64,000 bases of DNA, taken from positions 1 to 64,000 of the forward strand of contig DAIDHB010000333.1 in assembly GCA_027452145.1 (NCBI GenBank). Direction: 5' to 3'. This DNA comes from Planctomycetales bacterium. Lineage in GTDB: Bacteria; Planctomycetota; Planctomycetia; Isosphaerales; Isosphaeraceae. Under the pieces are notes generated by a model. The model was not told where the DNA came from, searched no databases, and worked only from the letters and a program-made list of their open reading frames with translations. The translations under genes and the position numbers were made by a program. Of the stretch, positions 44,373 through 53,270 are shown one piece after another. Every line of letters begins with the position of its first letter. The first letter of the stretch is position 1.

Positions 44373-45134
44373 ACCGGACTCGCCCTCGGCACCTGGCTAA
44401 CTCAATCCGATCGAGACGACGGAGGCCGATCTCGCCAGGCGATGGTGCGCGAGATCCGCGCGGGCATCCAGCCCTGCTGCCCGGTCTGCGATCGGTGGAA
44501 TCGTGTCTGAACTATATTTTTAGGAACACAATTCTCCGGCGGATCCGTCCATTTGCCGATTCCTGTCGAGGCGGCCGCCGACCTCGCGTTTCCTCTTCAG
44601 CAGGACGTGCGGTAATCCTGGGGAGGGTTCGACTTGTGAATTCCGTACCATCTCCACGAAGAAAGTCGGGATTGCCCGAGTCCGAATTGCATAGGCGACA
44701 GACAAAAAAGCATGCCGAGAACACCGCTCGGTACTTGACCGGCGCAGCGAAACCACTAATATCAAGGTTCCGCTCGTCCGGAACTTCGCCCTCGCGTCCG
44801 ATCCTCGACCCGACAGCGCCGCGCCTGCGTGTCGGATTCTCCCCGCCGGGGATAGGATGCGATGGGAACCCTCGACTCGTCCTCTTAAAACCAAGACAGG
44901 CCCCGAGCATGGATTCGTTTGCGCGAACTGCTGGATGCGGCGCGCATCGGCGGACCGTTGCAGATCCCGCCGTAGGGTCATACAGCGCGCGACGGTCGAT
45001 GAGAGACCCGCGCCAGTCTATCTTGAAGGGTCCGTCGGTCCGGTTCCCGGAAGGGAGACGCTGTCATCTCGTGCCTTGTTTCCTGAGTGGTTTTCTCAGT
45101 CCGCTCTCTTTGCCGTTTGAGGAGTGAACTCATC
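44373..45134. other. Long, lower-GC intergenic leader before the DUF1559 gene
   Basis: 762 bp with markedly lower GC, A-rich at 44510-44720. A plus-strand frame stays open here but uses rare codons and looks unlike a protein; it is left unannotated. It likely carries a promoter and a long untranslated leader for the DUF1559 gene. No riboswitch class was recognised. Confidence 0.5.
44735..44762 (+). promoter_or_regulatory. Candidate sigma-70-type promoter
   Basis: TTGACC (44735-44740, 5 of 6 to consensus), 16-bp spacer, TAATAT (44757-44762, 4 of 6). It points at the DUF1559 gene with a leader of about 365 nt. Match by eye only. Confidence 0.3.
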
Positions 45135-46223
45135 ATGTTTGCCTTGCGTCGTAATGGGGCCCGGCGTGGCTTCACGCTGATCGAGCTCCTGGTCGTCATC
45201 GCGATCATCGCCGTCCTGATCGCCCTGCTGCTGCCGGCCGTGCAATCGGCGCGCGAGGCCGCACGCCGGGCCCAGTGCACCAACAATCTGAAGCAGCTTG
45301 GGCTGGCCATCCACAACTACATCGACCGGGTGAACCTGTTCCCGCCCGCCGTCACGTCGCAGCCGGCGAGCAGCGGCGGCTGGGCCTGGGACGCCGGGTT
45401 GAGCTGGCGGGCCATGATCCTGCCCGAGCTCGAGCAGAACACGGTCTACAACTCGTTCAACATGATGCTCCGGCAGGACACGCCCGGCGTGACCTACGCC
45501 TGGGCCACGGCGTGGTACACGGTCATGACCGTGTTCCTCTGCCCCTCGGACGGCAACAACGGCAATGGGATCGTGCCCTACGGCCCGACGGGCACCTTCA
45601 GCTTCAACACCAACATCCCGCCCAACCCGAGCGGCAACGCGACGGGCGTGCCCTGCACCAACTACTACATGAGCTTCGGCGACAACTACGCGATCCTACC
45701 GCTGTCGGGCCCGAATCCCTGGGAGACGGCGCCGGTGACGGTGCCGATGCCCGGCCTGATCCGCCGCGGCTGGAACGGGTTCTGGGGTACCACCGGTGTC
45801 ATCACGTCCGTCGGCGGCGCGATTGAGATCGGCAGCATGCGCGGCTTCTCCGACTACCGCACCCGCCAGGTCGCGACCGTGCAGAGCGTCACCGACGGCA
45901 TGAGCAACACGATCCTGCTCGGCGAGGGCCTGCCCTGGCAGGACGCCAACAGCGAGATGTACGGCAATACTGGCGTGGCCTCGGGCACGACCGTCCCCAT
46001 CAACTACTTCACCGGATTGCCGTACGCCGGCTTCGGCTCGACCAACTGGAACACCCGCGCCAGCTACGCCACCCGCGGGTTCAAGAGCCAGCACCCCGGC
46101 GGCGCGAACTTCTGCTTCGCCGACGGCTCGGTCCACTTCCTCAAGGCCTCGATCAGCCCGATCTCCTACAACGCCCTCGGCAGCCGCAACGGCAGCGAGG
46201 TCGTCGGCTCGGATTCGTATTGA
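45135..46223 (+). CDS. DUF1559 protein with type IV prepilin-like N-terminus
   Basis: 362 residues. Start at 45135 follows GAGGAG with about 10-base spacing. The prepilin signal RRGFTLIELLVVIAII places cleavage after Gly and gives a hydrophobic helix, then the AREAARRAQCTNNLKQLGLA motif. The DUF1559 body ends with the conserved NFCFADGSVHFL segment. These proteins number in the hundreds in planctomycete genomes and are thought to be pseudopilin-like or surface components. It precedes a carboxypeptidase-regulatory-like lipoprotein, a common neighbour in this phylum. Confidence 0.95.
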   Translation: MFALRRNGARRGFTLIELLVVIAIIAVLIALLLPAVQSAREAARRAQCTNNLKQLGLAIHNYIDRVNLFPPAVTSQPASSGGWAWDAGLSWRAMILPELEQNTVYNSFNMMLRQDTPGVTYAWATAWYTVMTVFLCPSDGNNGNGIVPYGPTGTFSFNTNIPPNPSGNATGVPCTNYYMSFGDNYAILPLSGPNPWETAPVTVPMPGLIRRGWNGFWGTTGVITSVGGAIEIGSMRGFSDYRTRQVATVQSVTDGMSNTILLGEGLPWQDANSEMYGNTGVASGTTVPINYFTGLPYAGFGSTNWNTRASYATRGFKSQHPGGANFCFADGSVHFLKASISPISYNALGSRNGSEVVGSDSY

Positions 46224-46479
46224 TCTGATCGAGCCGATCGGCTCTCTCGACCTATCCGGCCGGGTCGCCGCGCTCTGGCGCGGCGACCCGCGCCCGGCCG
46301 TCGCCGCGACTCAGTCCGGACTTCGAGACCGCCGATCGCATCGTATCGAGCCTCGTGGCTGACCCGGTCCTCGCCGCCCGTTCGATATCGGCGGCCCGAC
46401 AGGTCGCCGCGAGGCTCTCGCTCGCTCCGTGAAAGAGATCACCAAGTACGGCCTTCGACCATCAGGAATGAGATTCGCC

Positions 46480-46989
46480 ATGTTCAACCGCAGGAATATC
46501 GCGCGCTACGGGCTGGCGCTGCTGCTGGGTCCCGCCCTGCTCGTCGTCATCGGCTGCTCCGACGACGGCATCGGCAAGCGCTACCCGGTCTCGGGCACCG
46601 TCAAGTACAAGGGCCAGCCGGTCGCCAAGGCCCGCATCAACTTCATCAGCAAGGGCGCCGGCGTCCAGGGTGCCTATGGCACCGTGGAGAACGGCACGTT
46701 CTCCTCGCTCACCACCCGCAATGACGGCGACGGCGCGCTGCCCGGCGAGTACGTCGTGACCGTCGACACCCGCGAGATCGACGAGGGCAAGGTCAAGTCG
46801 CAGGCCAGCGACCTCGCGGCCCAGCACAAGATGGAGAAGGTCTCGCAGATCCCGCCCGAGCTTCAGGCCAAGGCCCTCAGCGAGGCCAAGTCGTCGATCC
46901 CCGGAAAGTACCAGTTGCCCGAGACGACCGATCTCAAGGCGACCGTCCAGGAGAAGACGAACAAGTTCGACTTCGAGTTGAAGGACTGA
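46480..46989 (+). CDS. Lipoprotein with carboxypeptidase-regulatory-like domain
   Basis: 169 residues from ATG 46480. Hydrophobic N-terminus ending in the lipobox LVVIGC with Cys26, so the protein is lipid-anchored. The body YPVSGTVKYKGQPVAKARINFIS ... PGEYVVTVDT is the beta-sandwich that accompanies DUF1559 genes in planctomycetes. ATG 46468 is also possible. About 255 bp separates it from the DUF1559 gene. Confidence 0.85.
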   Translation: MFNRRNIARYGLALLLGPALLVVIGCSDDGIGKRYPVSGTVKYKGQPVAKARINFISKGAGVQGAYGTVENGTFSSLTTRNDGDGALPGEYVVTVDTREIDEGKVKSQASDLAAQHKMEKVSQIPPELQAKALSEAKSSIPGKYQLPETTDLKATVQEKTNKFDFELKD

Positions 46990-47008
46990 TGAGAGTCGGT
47001 CCCGGGAT

Positions 47009-47089
47009 CGGGAGGGCGAGGCTCCTGCCGAGCCGGCATGGTGCCTCGGCCTCACCGGATCCCCGCTTGCGCGAAGCTCGCCCTCCCGG
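47009..47089. repeat. GGGAGGGCGAG palindromic repeat, copy 5
   Basis: Left arm CGGGAGGGCGAGGCTCCTGC from 47009-47010 and right arm GCGAAGCTCGCCCTCCCGG to 47089, with a longer spacer than the other copies. Between the converging lipoprotein and TPR genes. Confidence 0.8.
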
Positions 47090-47108
47090 TGCGGCCCCGC
47101 CCACTTCG

Positions 47109-47143
47109 CATCCCATCCCATCCCATCCCATCCCATACCATCC
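47109..47143. repeat. CATCC pentanucleotide microsatellite
   Basis: Five perfect CATCC units (47109-47133) followed by CATAC and CATCC. It lies 36 bp downstream of the TPR gene end. Slippage-prone, but outside coding sequence. Confidence 0.9.
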
Positions 47144-47178
47144 CGCCTCATCACACGCCGCTCGCCCTCCGGGGCGAC

Positions 47179-48540
47179 CTACCGCGCGTCCTGGCCGCTC
47201 GAGGCCATGCTGCGGTGATAGTTCGCCAGGCCGGGATCGCCGTGTGCGGCGTAATACTCGGCCAGCACCCGGTGGATCTCGGTGTGATGCGGGTTGGCCC
47301 GGAGAATCTCCCGGGCCCACTTCAGGCCCTCGTCGGCGTGGCCGTGCTCGAACATCCAGCGCGCGACCTGATACCTCGACTGCACGTCGTTCGGGTCCTT
47401 GACGATGTTGAACCGGAGCTGCACGATCTGCTCGTGCTCCTTCCGCAGCCGGGCCGCCCGCTCGGTCTCGGTCCGGGCCTTCTCGGCGTGGCCCGAGAGC
47501 CGCAGGGCCTGCGCGTACGAGTAGCTAATCTCGTGATCGAACGGATCCAGTTGTGCGAGATGTTCGAGCCGGCGACGCGCCTGGTCGAACCGGCCGAAGC
47601 GCAGGTCGAGCTGCGCCAGCTCCTTGAGCGCCTCGCGCTGGTCCGGGTCGATCGCCAGCGCCGCCTCGTACTCGCGCGTCGCCCCGGCGATGTCGCCGCT
47701 CTGAAAGGCGTTACGGCCCAGGCCCACGAGCGCCGAGACGTCCCGCGGATTGCGCTTCAGATACGTGCGATACTCCTGCTCGGCCTCGTCGAACCGCCGG
47801 TCCTTGCTGAGCTGCTCGGCCAGGCCGAGCCGCGCCTTGTCGAGGTCCGGGTCGCGCTCGAGCGCGGCCTGGTAGTTGCGAATCAAAAGCGCCGGCGACG
47901 CGCCGGAGCGCGTGTTGATCTCGTTGCTCCACAGGTACGGCTGCGGATCGCCCGGGACCAGCTCGCGATACCGCTCGATGGCCGGGGCCGCATAGGTGAA
48001 CCGATAGGTCGCCAGGTAGATGCGGGCCAGCTCGCGGGCGACCAGGTCGCGCGGCTCGGCATCGCGCTCGAAGGCCGCGCTGAGGATCGGCTCCGCAATG
48101 TTGATCCGCCCGGCGCGCGCCTGGTAGATCCCCACCAGGACCTCGAGCGCCGACCGGTCGAAGCCCAGTCGCTGCGCCTGCTCGACCGACTCGACCGCCT
48201 GGCGCGGATCCTGGTCGACCAGGGCCAGCCAGCCGCGGTAATACTGGGCCTCGCCCGACCGCGGGCTGTCGCTCAGCCAACGCTCCAGGGGCCTGCGGGC
48301 CTCGTTATAGCGGCGCTCGGCGAACAGGGACCGGACTTCCGCCGCCAGCCGGGTGGATCGGTAGTGGGTCAACCCGAGATAGCCCAGGGCCGCGGCGATC
48401 AGGACCGCCGCGATCGCGCCGGCCACTCGCCACGCTCCCCGCGGCCGGGCCGATCGTCCGTCATCTCGCCCGCCGCGTGGTTGGGGGCGGCTCGCCGGCT
48501 TGCCGGCGCCGGCCGGCGGCGGGGAAGTCTCGGCCTTCAC
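47179..48540 (-). CDS. Membrane-anchored TPR protein
   Basis: 453 residues. A Pro/Arg-rich cytoplasmic start of about 35 residues, one transmembrane helix (VAGAIAAVLIAAALGYLGL), then TPR units through to the end (EARRPLERWLSDSPRSGEAQYYRGWLALV; ALVGLGRNAFQSGDIAGATREYEAALAIDP). It probably scaffolds the cytochrome encoded just upstream; the two genes are 4 bp apart. Confidence 0.88.
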   Translation of the reverse strand: MKAETSPPPAGAGKPASRPQPRGGRDDGRSARPRGAWRVAGAIAAVLIAAALGYLGLTHYRSTRLAAEVRSLFAERRYNEARRPLERWLSDSPRSGEAQYYRGWLALVDQDPRQAVESVEQAQRLGFDRSALEVLVGIYQARAGRINIAEPILSAAFERDAEPRDLVARELARIYLATYRFTYAAPAIERYRELVPGDPQPYLWSNEINTRSGASPALLIRNYQAALERDPDLDKARLGLAEQLSKDRRFDEAEQEYRTYLKRNPRDVSALVGLGRNAFQSGDIAGATREYEAALAIDPDQREALKELAQLDLRFGRFDQARRRLEHLAQLDPFDHEISYSYAQALRLSGHAEKARTETERAARLRKEHEQIVQLRFNIVKDPNDVQSRYQVARWMFEHGHADEGLKWAREILRANPHHTEIHRVLAEYYAAHGDPGLANYHRSMASSGQDAR

Positions 48541-48544
48541 GGAT

Positions 48545-50500
48545 TCAACCTCCCTTCGCCGGGGTGGCCGCCGGCTCGCGGTGGACGCGAATATGATGGT
48601 CGGTGAATCGCATCTTCAGGCTCGGCTCCTGGACCCGGGGCATGTGGCAGTCGATGCAGCCCGAGGCCGGATTGACCGGGCAGACCGGCGGCGATCGATG
48701 TTGAGACGCCGGCCCGCCGCCCGCCGCCCCGCCATGCGCGTCGCCCTTCGCCGTTGCCGTGGCCGTGGCCGATGCCATCGGGCCCGACGCCGAGCCCCTG
48801 GACTTCGCGTCGTGGCAGGCGAGGCACTTCGGCTCGTAATGCGTCCGCACGGTGTCCAGGCCGCGGTGGGGGTCGTGGCAGGTGGCGCAGTGGATCGCGC
48901 CCCCGGACCCGGTGAAGCAGCGGCTGAACATCAGGTTCGTGCCCTGCACGCGGGTAAACTCGGGGTCGCCCGGGTCAACCGAGCCGTTGGATGCGTGGCA
49001 TTCGTCGCACGAGCGCATCAGCCGCCGCGGAGGCGACGACTTCGTGGCGCCGATGGCCGGCTCGGCGAAGCCGGACTCGACGGCCTTCACGTGATTGAGC
49101 CCCGGGCCGTGGCATCGCTCGCAGCCAATGCCGCGGTCGGCCGCCTCGGGGCCGGGCGTGGCGCCGGGGATCGGCAGCGCAGCGCGGAACCAGGTGGTGT
49201 GGCACTGGAGGCACTGGCGCAGCGACTTGTCCGAGAGCTCCAGCCCGATGAAGTCGGTGGGATCGTGGGGTACGGCAGTGATCCCCTTGGTCCCGCGCCA
49301 GGCGTGCTCGGCCGTGTAGTACGAGATCCGCAGCTCGCGGGGCGTGCCGCCGGGCACGTCACGCGAGACCATCGTCACGCCGTGCTCGCCCGACCCGAGG
49401 GCATAGGCGACGACGGCGCGGGCCACGCGGCCCTTCTCGTCGCGGGTCTCCATCTCGATCCGGTCGTCGGCCTTGCGGGCGAAGCCGTGCTGGACATGCG
49501 GATCGATCGGGTCGGGCACCGGCCGATCGGGCAGGGGGACGTCCTTCAGGCCCGCGCCCAGGTAGATCGTCCGCGCGTGCGGGCTGGGCTCGCGCTGCGC
49601 GGCGCGGAAGGCGATCTGATGGCACTCGGCGCACCTGCGCGAGCCGACGAACGGCGCCGGCTCGGGCGAAGTATCGCCCGCGCCAAATCCGGCGGCCCGC
49701 TCGAGCATGGCGTCGGCCTCGTCCGGCCGGCCGAGCTGGAGGGCCGCGCGGCTGAGCAGCCAGGCGGCCTCGCGGTCGATCGACCCGGACGACGCCGGAG
49801 CCCCCGCCGCGGCCGCGACCAGCGGCTTCAGCAACCGCTCGGCGTCCTCGGGCCGGCCGGTCTCCATCAGCAGCCGGGCCAGCAGTCTGAGGGATCCGGC
49901 GGGCGCGTCGATCGCGCGCAGCTCGGCGCGGTCGCGGATCAGCACGCGGTCCAGCAGCTCCTGGGCCGCGGCCGGGGTGTCGCCGAATCGCGCCAGGCCC
50001 AGGGCCAGCAGGCCCAGCGCCGGCCCGCCGCGGACCCCGCGGAGGAACTCGACCTCGTCGGCGGCCTCGCGGCGAGAGGCCAGCTCGCGGCCGGTGGCGA
50101 CGACCAGCTTCCCCTCGAGTTCATTGAGCGCCCGGACGGTCGCCGCGTGGTGCGTGTCGACTCGCCGCGCCGCCTCCAGCGCGGTCCATCCGAGCACCAG
50201 CCGATCCTTGCCGATCAGCGAGCTGCCCAGCTCGCACAGCTCGTCGGCCCCCAACCCGGCCCCGGGAGGGTCGGCGCACGCGGCGAGCGCCTCGTCCAGC
50301 CGGCCCGCGCGGATGGCCAGGGTCGCACGTGATGCCCGGTCCGCATCCGCGCTCCTGGCGACCGATGGGCCGTCTGTCCGCGCCTTCCACCAGCCTCGCA
50401 CCACACCGAACCCCGCGGCCGCGGCGCCGAGCGCCGCGATGCCGAGCGCCACGAGAAGGATTCGCCATCGAGCCGCCGTCGTCATCAATCTGGGGTCCAT
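48545..50500 (-). CDS. Seven-haem c-type cytochrome with TPR N-terminus
   Basis: 651 residues. Membrane anchor (WRILLVALGIAALGAAAAGFG), a helical TPR-like part to about 270, then a multihaem region with seven CxxCH sites: CAECH, CLQCH, CERCH, CDECH, CATCH, CLACH and CIDCH. Signature around the first haem is FVGSRRCAECH, as in planctomycete cytochrome c554-like proteins. The start at 50500 is one of three possible Met codons (also 50539, 50485). First gene of an operon with the TPR protein. A role in extracytoplasmic electron transfer is likely; the redox partner is not known. Confidence 0.9.
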   Translation of the reverse strand: MDPRLMTTAARWRILLVALGIAALGAAAAGFGVVRGWWKARTDGPSVARSADADRASRATLAIRAGRLDEALAACADPPGAGLGADELCELGSSLIGKDRLVLGWTALEAARRVDTHHAATVRALNELEGKLVVATGRELASRREAADEVEFLRGVRGGPALGLLALGLARFGDTPAAAQELLDRVLIRDRAELRAIDAPAGSLRLLARLLMETGRPEDAERLLKPLVAAAAGAPASSGSIDREAAWLLSRAALQLGRPDEADAMLERAAGFGAGDTSPEPAPFVGSRRCAECHQIAFRAAQREPSPHARTIYLGAGLKDVPLPDRPVPDPIDPHVQHGFARKADDRIEMETRDEKGRVARAVVAYALGSGEHGVTMVSRDVPGGTPRELRISYYTAEHAWRGTKGITAVPHDPTDFIGLELSDKSLRQCLQCHTTWFRAALPIPGATPGPEAADRGIGCERCHGPGLNHVKAVESGFAEPAIGATKSSPPRRLMRSCDECHASNGSVDPGDPEFTRVQGTNLMFSRCFTGSGGAIHCATCHDPHRGLDTVRTHYEPKCLACHDAKSRGSASGPMASATATATAKGDAHGGAAGGGPASQHRSPPVCPVNPASGCIDCHMPRVQEPSLKMRFTDHHIRVHREPAATPAKGG

Positions 50501-50858
50501 GGGCCGGGTGAAGGTGAGGTCTCGGGGCACTGAAGCCATTGTACTCCGAACCAAGGCGCCGGCAGTAGCCGGGGAAGCCGCTTCAACGCGAGCTCGGCGC
50601 CGCCGCGCCGGCCGATCGCCGCGGCGCCGGCCGGCCGACCGATCCAGCGGATCGTCCCCCCCCGGCGAACGCCTCGCCGCAGGCCGCACCGGCCCGGTCG
50701 TCGGTGATCATGCCGGCTCGCGCGTCCGCCAGCCGCTCGACCATGCGGCGGTCGACCTCGGCGGCCCGCGCCTTGGACCGAGGGGTCGGCGAGTTGCTAT
50801 CATCGGTCGGTCGATCGATGGTAACCGCGAGCACCAGGGATGACAGGGGGGACGCAAC
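50501..50858. other. Divergent intergenic region
   Basis: 358 bp between the cytochrome and UlaG-like genes. It must hold both promoters. No repeat or RNA gene was recognised. Confidence 0.4.
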
Positions 50859-51569
50859 ATGGCGACACGAGTGCGATGGCTGGGGCATTCCGCGCTCCTG
50901 GTCGAGAGCGAGGGCCGCTCGGTCCTGATCGACCCGTTTCTGACCGGGAATCCCAGGGCGGCGGTCTCGGCCGACGAGGTCCCGGCCGACCTGATCCTGA
51001 TCTCGCACGGGCATGGAGACCACGTGGGCGATGCGGTGGCGATCGCCAAGCGCACCGGCGCGACCGTGGCATCCAACTACGAGATCAGCCTGTGGCTCCA
51101 GCAGCCGTCGCAGGGATTGCCGGCCGAGAAGGTGCAGGGCCTCCAGCACGGCGGCAGCTTCCTGTTCGAGAAGGCCGTGCGGGTCAAGCTGACGCTGGCC
51201 TTCCACGGCTCGGCGCTGCCGGACGGCAGCAACGGCGGCAACCCGTGCGGGTTCATCCTGACCCTGCCCGACGGGACGCGCATCTACGACGCCGCCGACA
51301 CCGCGCTCTTCGGCGACATGGCGCTCATCGGCGAGGAGGGGATCGACCTGGCGATCCTGCCCATCGGCGACTACTACACGATGGGGCCCGAGGACGCCGT
51401 GCGCGCCGTCAAGCTGCTGAAGCCCCGCTTCGTCCTGCCGATCCACTACAACACCTTCCCGCCCATCGCGCAGGACGCCGCCGCATGGGCCGAGCGGGTC
51501 CGGGCCGAGACATCGGCGCAGCCGGTCATCCTCCAGCCCGGCGAGTGGTTCACGGTGCAGGGGCGCTGA
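50859..51569 (+). CDS. UlaG-like metal-dependent hydrolase (UPF0173 type)
   Basis: 236 residues, start after a GGGGG-containing leader. Metallo-beta-lactamase fold: WLGHSALLVES, then the metal-binding HGHGDH, an Asp in DAADTALFGDM, and a terminal IHYNTFP with the last His. The whole length fits the UPF0173/UlaG group, cytoplasmic hydrolases with variable substrates. It stands alone, facing the beta-helix protein gene. Confidence 0.92.
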   Translation: MATRVRWLGHSALLVESEGRSVLIDPFLTGNPRAAVSADEVPADLILISHGHGDHVGDAVAIAKRTGATVASNYEISLWLQQPSQGLPAEKVQGLQHGGSFLFEKAVRVKLTLAFHGSALPDGSNGGNPCGFILTLPDGTRIYDAADTALFGDMALIGEEGIDLAILPIGDYYTMGPEDAVRAVKLLKPRFVLPIHYNTFPPIAQDAAAWAERVRAETSAQPVILQPGEWFTVQGR

Positions 51570-51603
51570 GGGGACCGGGCCGGCTGGGACCGGCTGGCCA
51601 GGG

Positions 51604-52947
51604 TCAGGACTGGACGTATCCCTCGAACGTGTTGTTGACGTAGATCGCCCCGGCCGGAATCACGGTGCCGGCCGGGAACGTGGAGTTGAGCAGGTACGCG
51701 CCGGCGCCGACGGTGCTCCCCGAGCCCAGCGACGAGCCCTGGACGACCGCGTGGCTGCCGATCGAGACATTATCACCCAGCACCATGTTGACGCCCGGGC
51801 TGCCCATCAGGACCGCGCCGCCCCCGGCGCGGAAGCTCTGGCCGATCGCCATCGTCCCGCCCACCGGCGAGGTGATCGTCACATACGGGCCGGTTTTCGC
51901 GATCGAGCCGATCACGATGGGCTGCCCCACGTCGGCGCGGATCGAGTTGGCCCGGCCCAGGTGCGTCGCCACCTGCCAGGCCCGCTGGTCGAACGTCACG
52001 TCGCCGATCGACCGCGACGGGTAGTTGTACAGTTTCGCACCGATCGGGCCGTACTTGGGGGTCTGGAACGCCGGCGACAGGCTCTTCGTCCCGCCCACAT
52101 ACGACGGCCCAGGCGATGGGCTGGCCCCCTCGACGTTCGGCAGGTAGCCGTTATAAACCCCGCCGATCGTCGGGTTGCCGCCGATGTTGGGGCCGGTGTC
52201 CGAATTGCCCTGGTACAGCCTGGTGTAGCCGGCGGCCAGGCCCTGCGCGTCGGTGAGAAGTTGCTTCAGCGCCGTGACGTCGGACGAGGTCACGGGCACC
52301 ACCATGCCGAGCGACGGATTCGAGGCCTCGGCGTTGTTCGTCACGTTCACGCCGGGAAGGACTCGGAAGCCGGTCGGCACGGTGACCCCCGGCCCGACCC
52401 GCGCCAGCGGCGAGACGATCGCGCCGGGCTGGAGAATCGCGTCGTCGATCACCGCACGGGCGCCGACCGCGGTCGGCGCCGCATTGTCCGCGTACGACCC
52501 GATCACGCTCGAGCCCAGGACCAGCGCGCCGGGCCCGATCGCCGTGTTGTTCCCCACCAGGAGCTGCGGCGCCTTGTACAAATGGCTCGGGTTGGCGATT
52601 AGCCGGGCGTTGTCCAGCACGGCCGAGCCGATGCCGACCTTGATCGCGCCGCCGCGGCTCCCGTCGAGCTTGGCATACGGCGCCACGTAGCTCTGATAGC
52701 TGATGACGACCGAATTCCCGTTGTCGATCGTCACCGTCGGGTCGATGAAGGTCGCCTTCTTCGTCGGCGTGGCGAACGGCATCACCGGCGTATTCGGATG
52801 CCGCGCCGGCTGCGCGATCGGGTTGATCTCGAGCGGCGAAATCACCTTGCTGAGGCTGATGACAGTCAAGAGCCGTCGCCCCTCGAGGCTCTCGCCGCCG
52901 GGGAGATACGCCACCGCTCGTCGACGACCTTGCCCCTTGCCGTTCAT
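51604..52947 (-). CDS. Surface protein with left-handed beta-helix hexapeptide repeats
   Basis: 447 residues. Start at 52947, then the planctomycete export motif ESLEGRRLLTV near residue 20, a linker, and hexapeptide-type repeats in two blocks (VGIGSAVLDNARLIANPSH ... IGPGALVLGSSVIG, and MAIGQSFRAGGG ... GDNVSIGSHAVVQGSSLGSGSTVGAG). The pattern resembles gamma-type carbonic anhydrases and acyltransferases. No His triad typical of carbonic anhydrase was seen. Probably a structural or binding surface protein. Confidence 0.8.
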   Translation of the reverse strand: MNGKGQGRRRAVAYLPGGESLEGRRLLTVISLSKVISPLEINPIAQPARHPNTPVMPFATPTKKATFIDPTVTIDNGNSVVISYQSYVAPYAKLDGSRGGAIKVGIGSAVLDNARLIANPSHLYKAPQLLVGNNTAIGPGALVLGSSVIGSYADNAAPTAVGARAVIDDAILQPGAIVSPLARVGPGVTVPTGFRVLPGVNVTNNAEASNPSLGMVVPVTSSDVTALKQLLTDAQGLAAGYTRLYQGNSDTGPNIGGNPTIGGVYNGYLPNVEGASPSPGPSYVGGTKSLSPAFQTPKYGPIGAKLYNYPSRSIGDVTFDQRAWQVATHLGRANSIRADVGQPIVIGSIAKTGPYVTITSPVGGTMAIGQSFRAGGGAVLMGSPGVNMVLGDNVSIGSHAVVQGSSLGSGSTVGAGAYLLNSTFPAGTVIPAGAIYVNNTFEGYVQS

Positions 52948-53270
52948 GCCATCCCCGCATCCTGAATGTGATCCGGACCCGCCCCCGTCCCGGTGAGGAC
53001 TGAGTCTGGAATCGGCAGCGCAGGGCCGGGACTTTGAGGAACTCACCGCGCCCTCCGCAAAAGCCGCCCATCCCGGCAATCTGGAGCATCTGTAGTGCCG
53101 AGACTTTCCCGAAGAGCTTCGAGTCGACGATGCCGTGTGGGCATCGCCTTCCGCCTCTCGGGCCGTTTCAGCAGACCCGCGACAGCAGGTATGATGCTCG
53201 GTTCGCGAGGAGCCGCGGGCTCGTGTCCAGGCCCGCTCGCACACCGAATGCGGAAGGAGCCCAGCCCCTG
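52948..53270. other. Divergent intergenic region
   Basis: 323 bp between the beta-helix and LarA-like genes. A TATGAT at 53190-53195 could be a -10 element for the LarA-like gene but lacks a good -35. Nothing else was recognised. Confidence 0.4.

Noticed and set aside
44369-45127. 252-residue plus-strand open frame before the DUF1559 gene
   Set aside because: Ser/Arg/Pro-rich, no hydrophobic or domain pattern, and lower GC without codon bias; judged non-coding leader.
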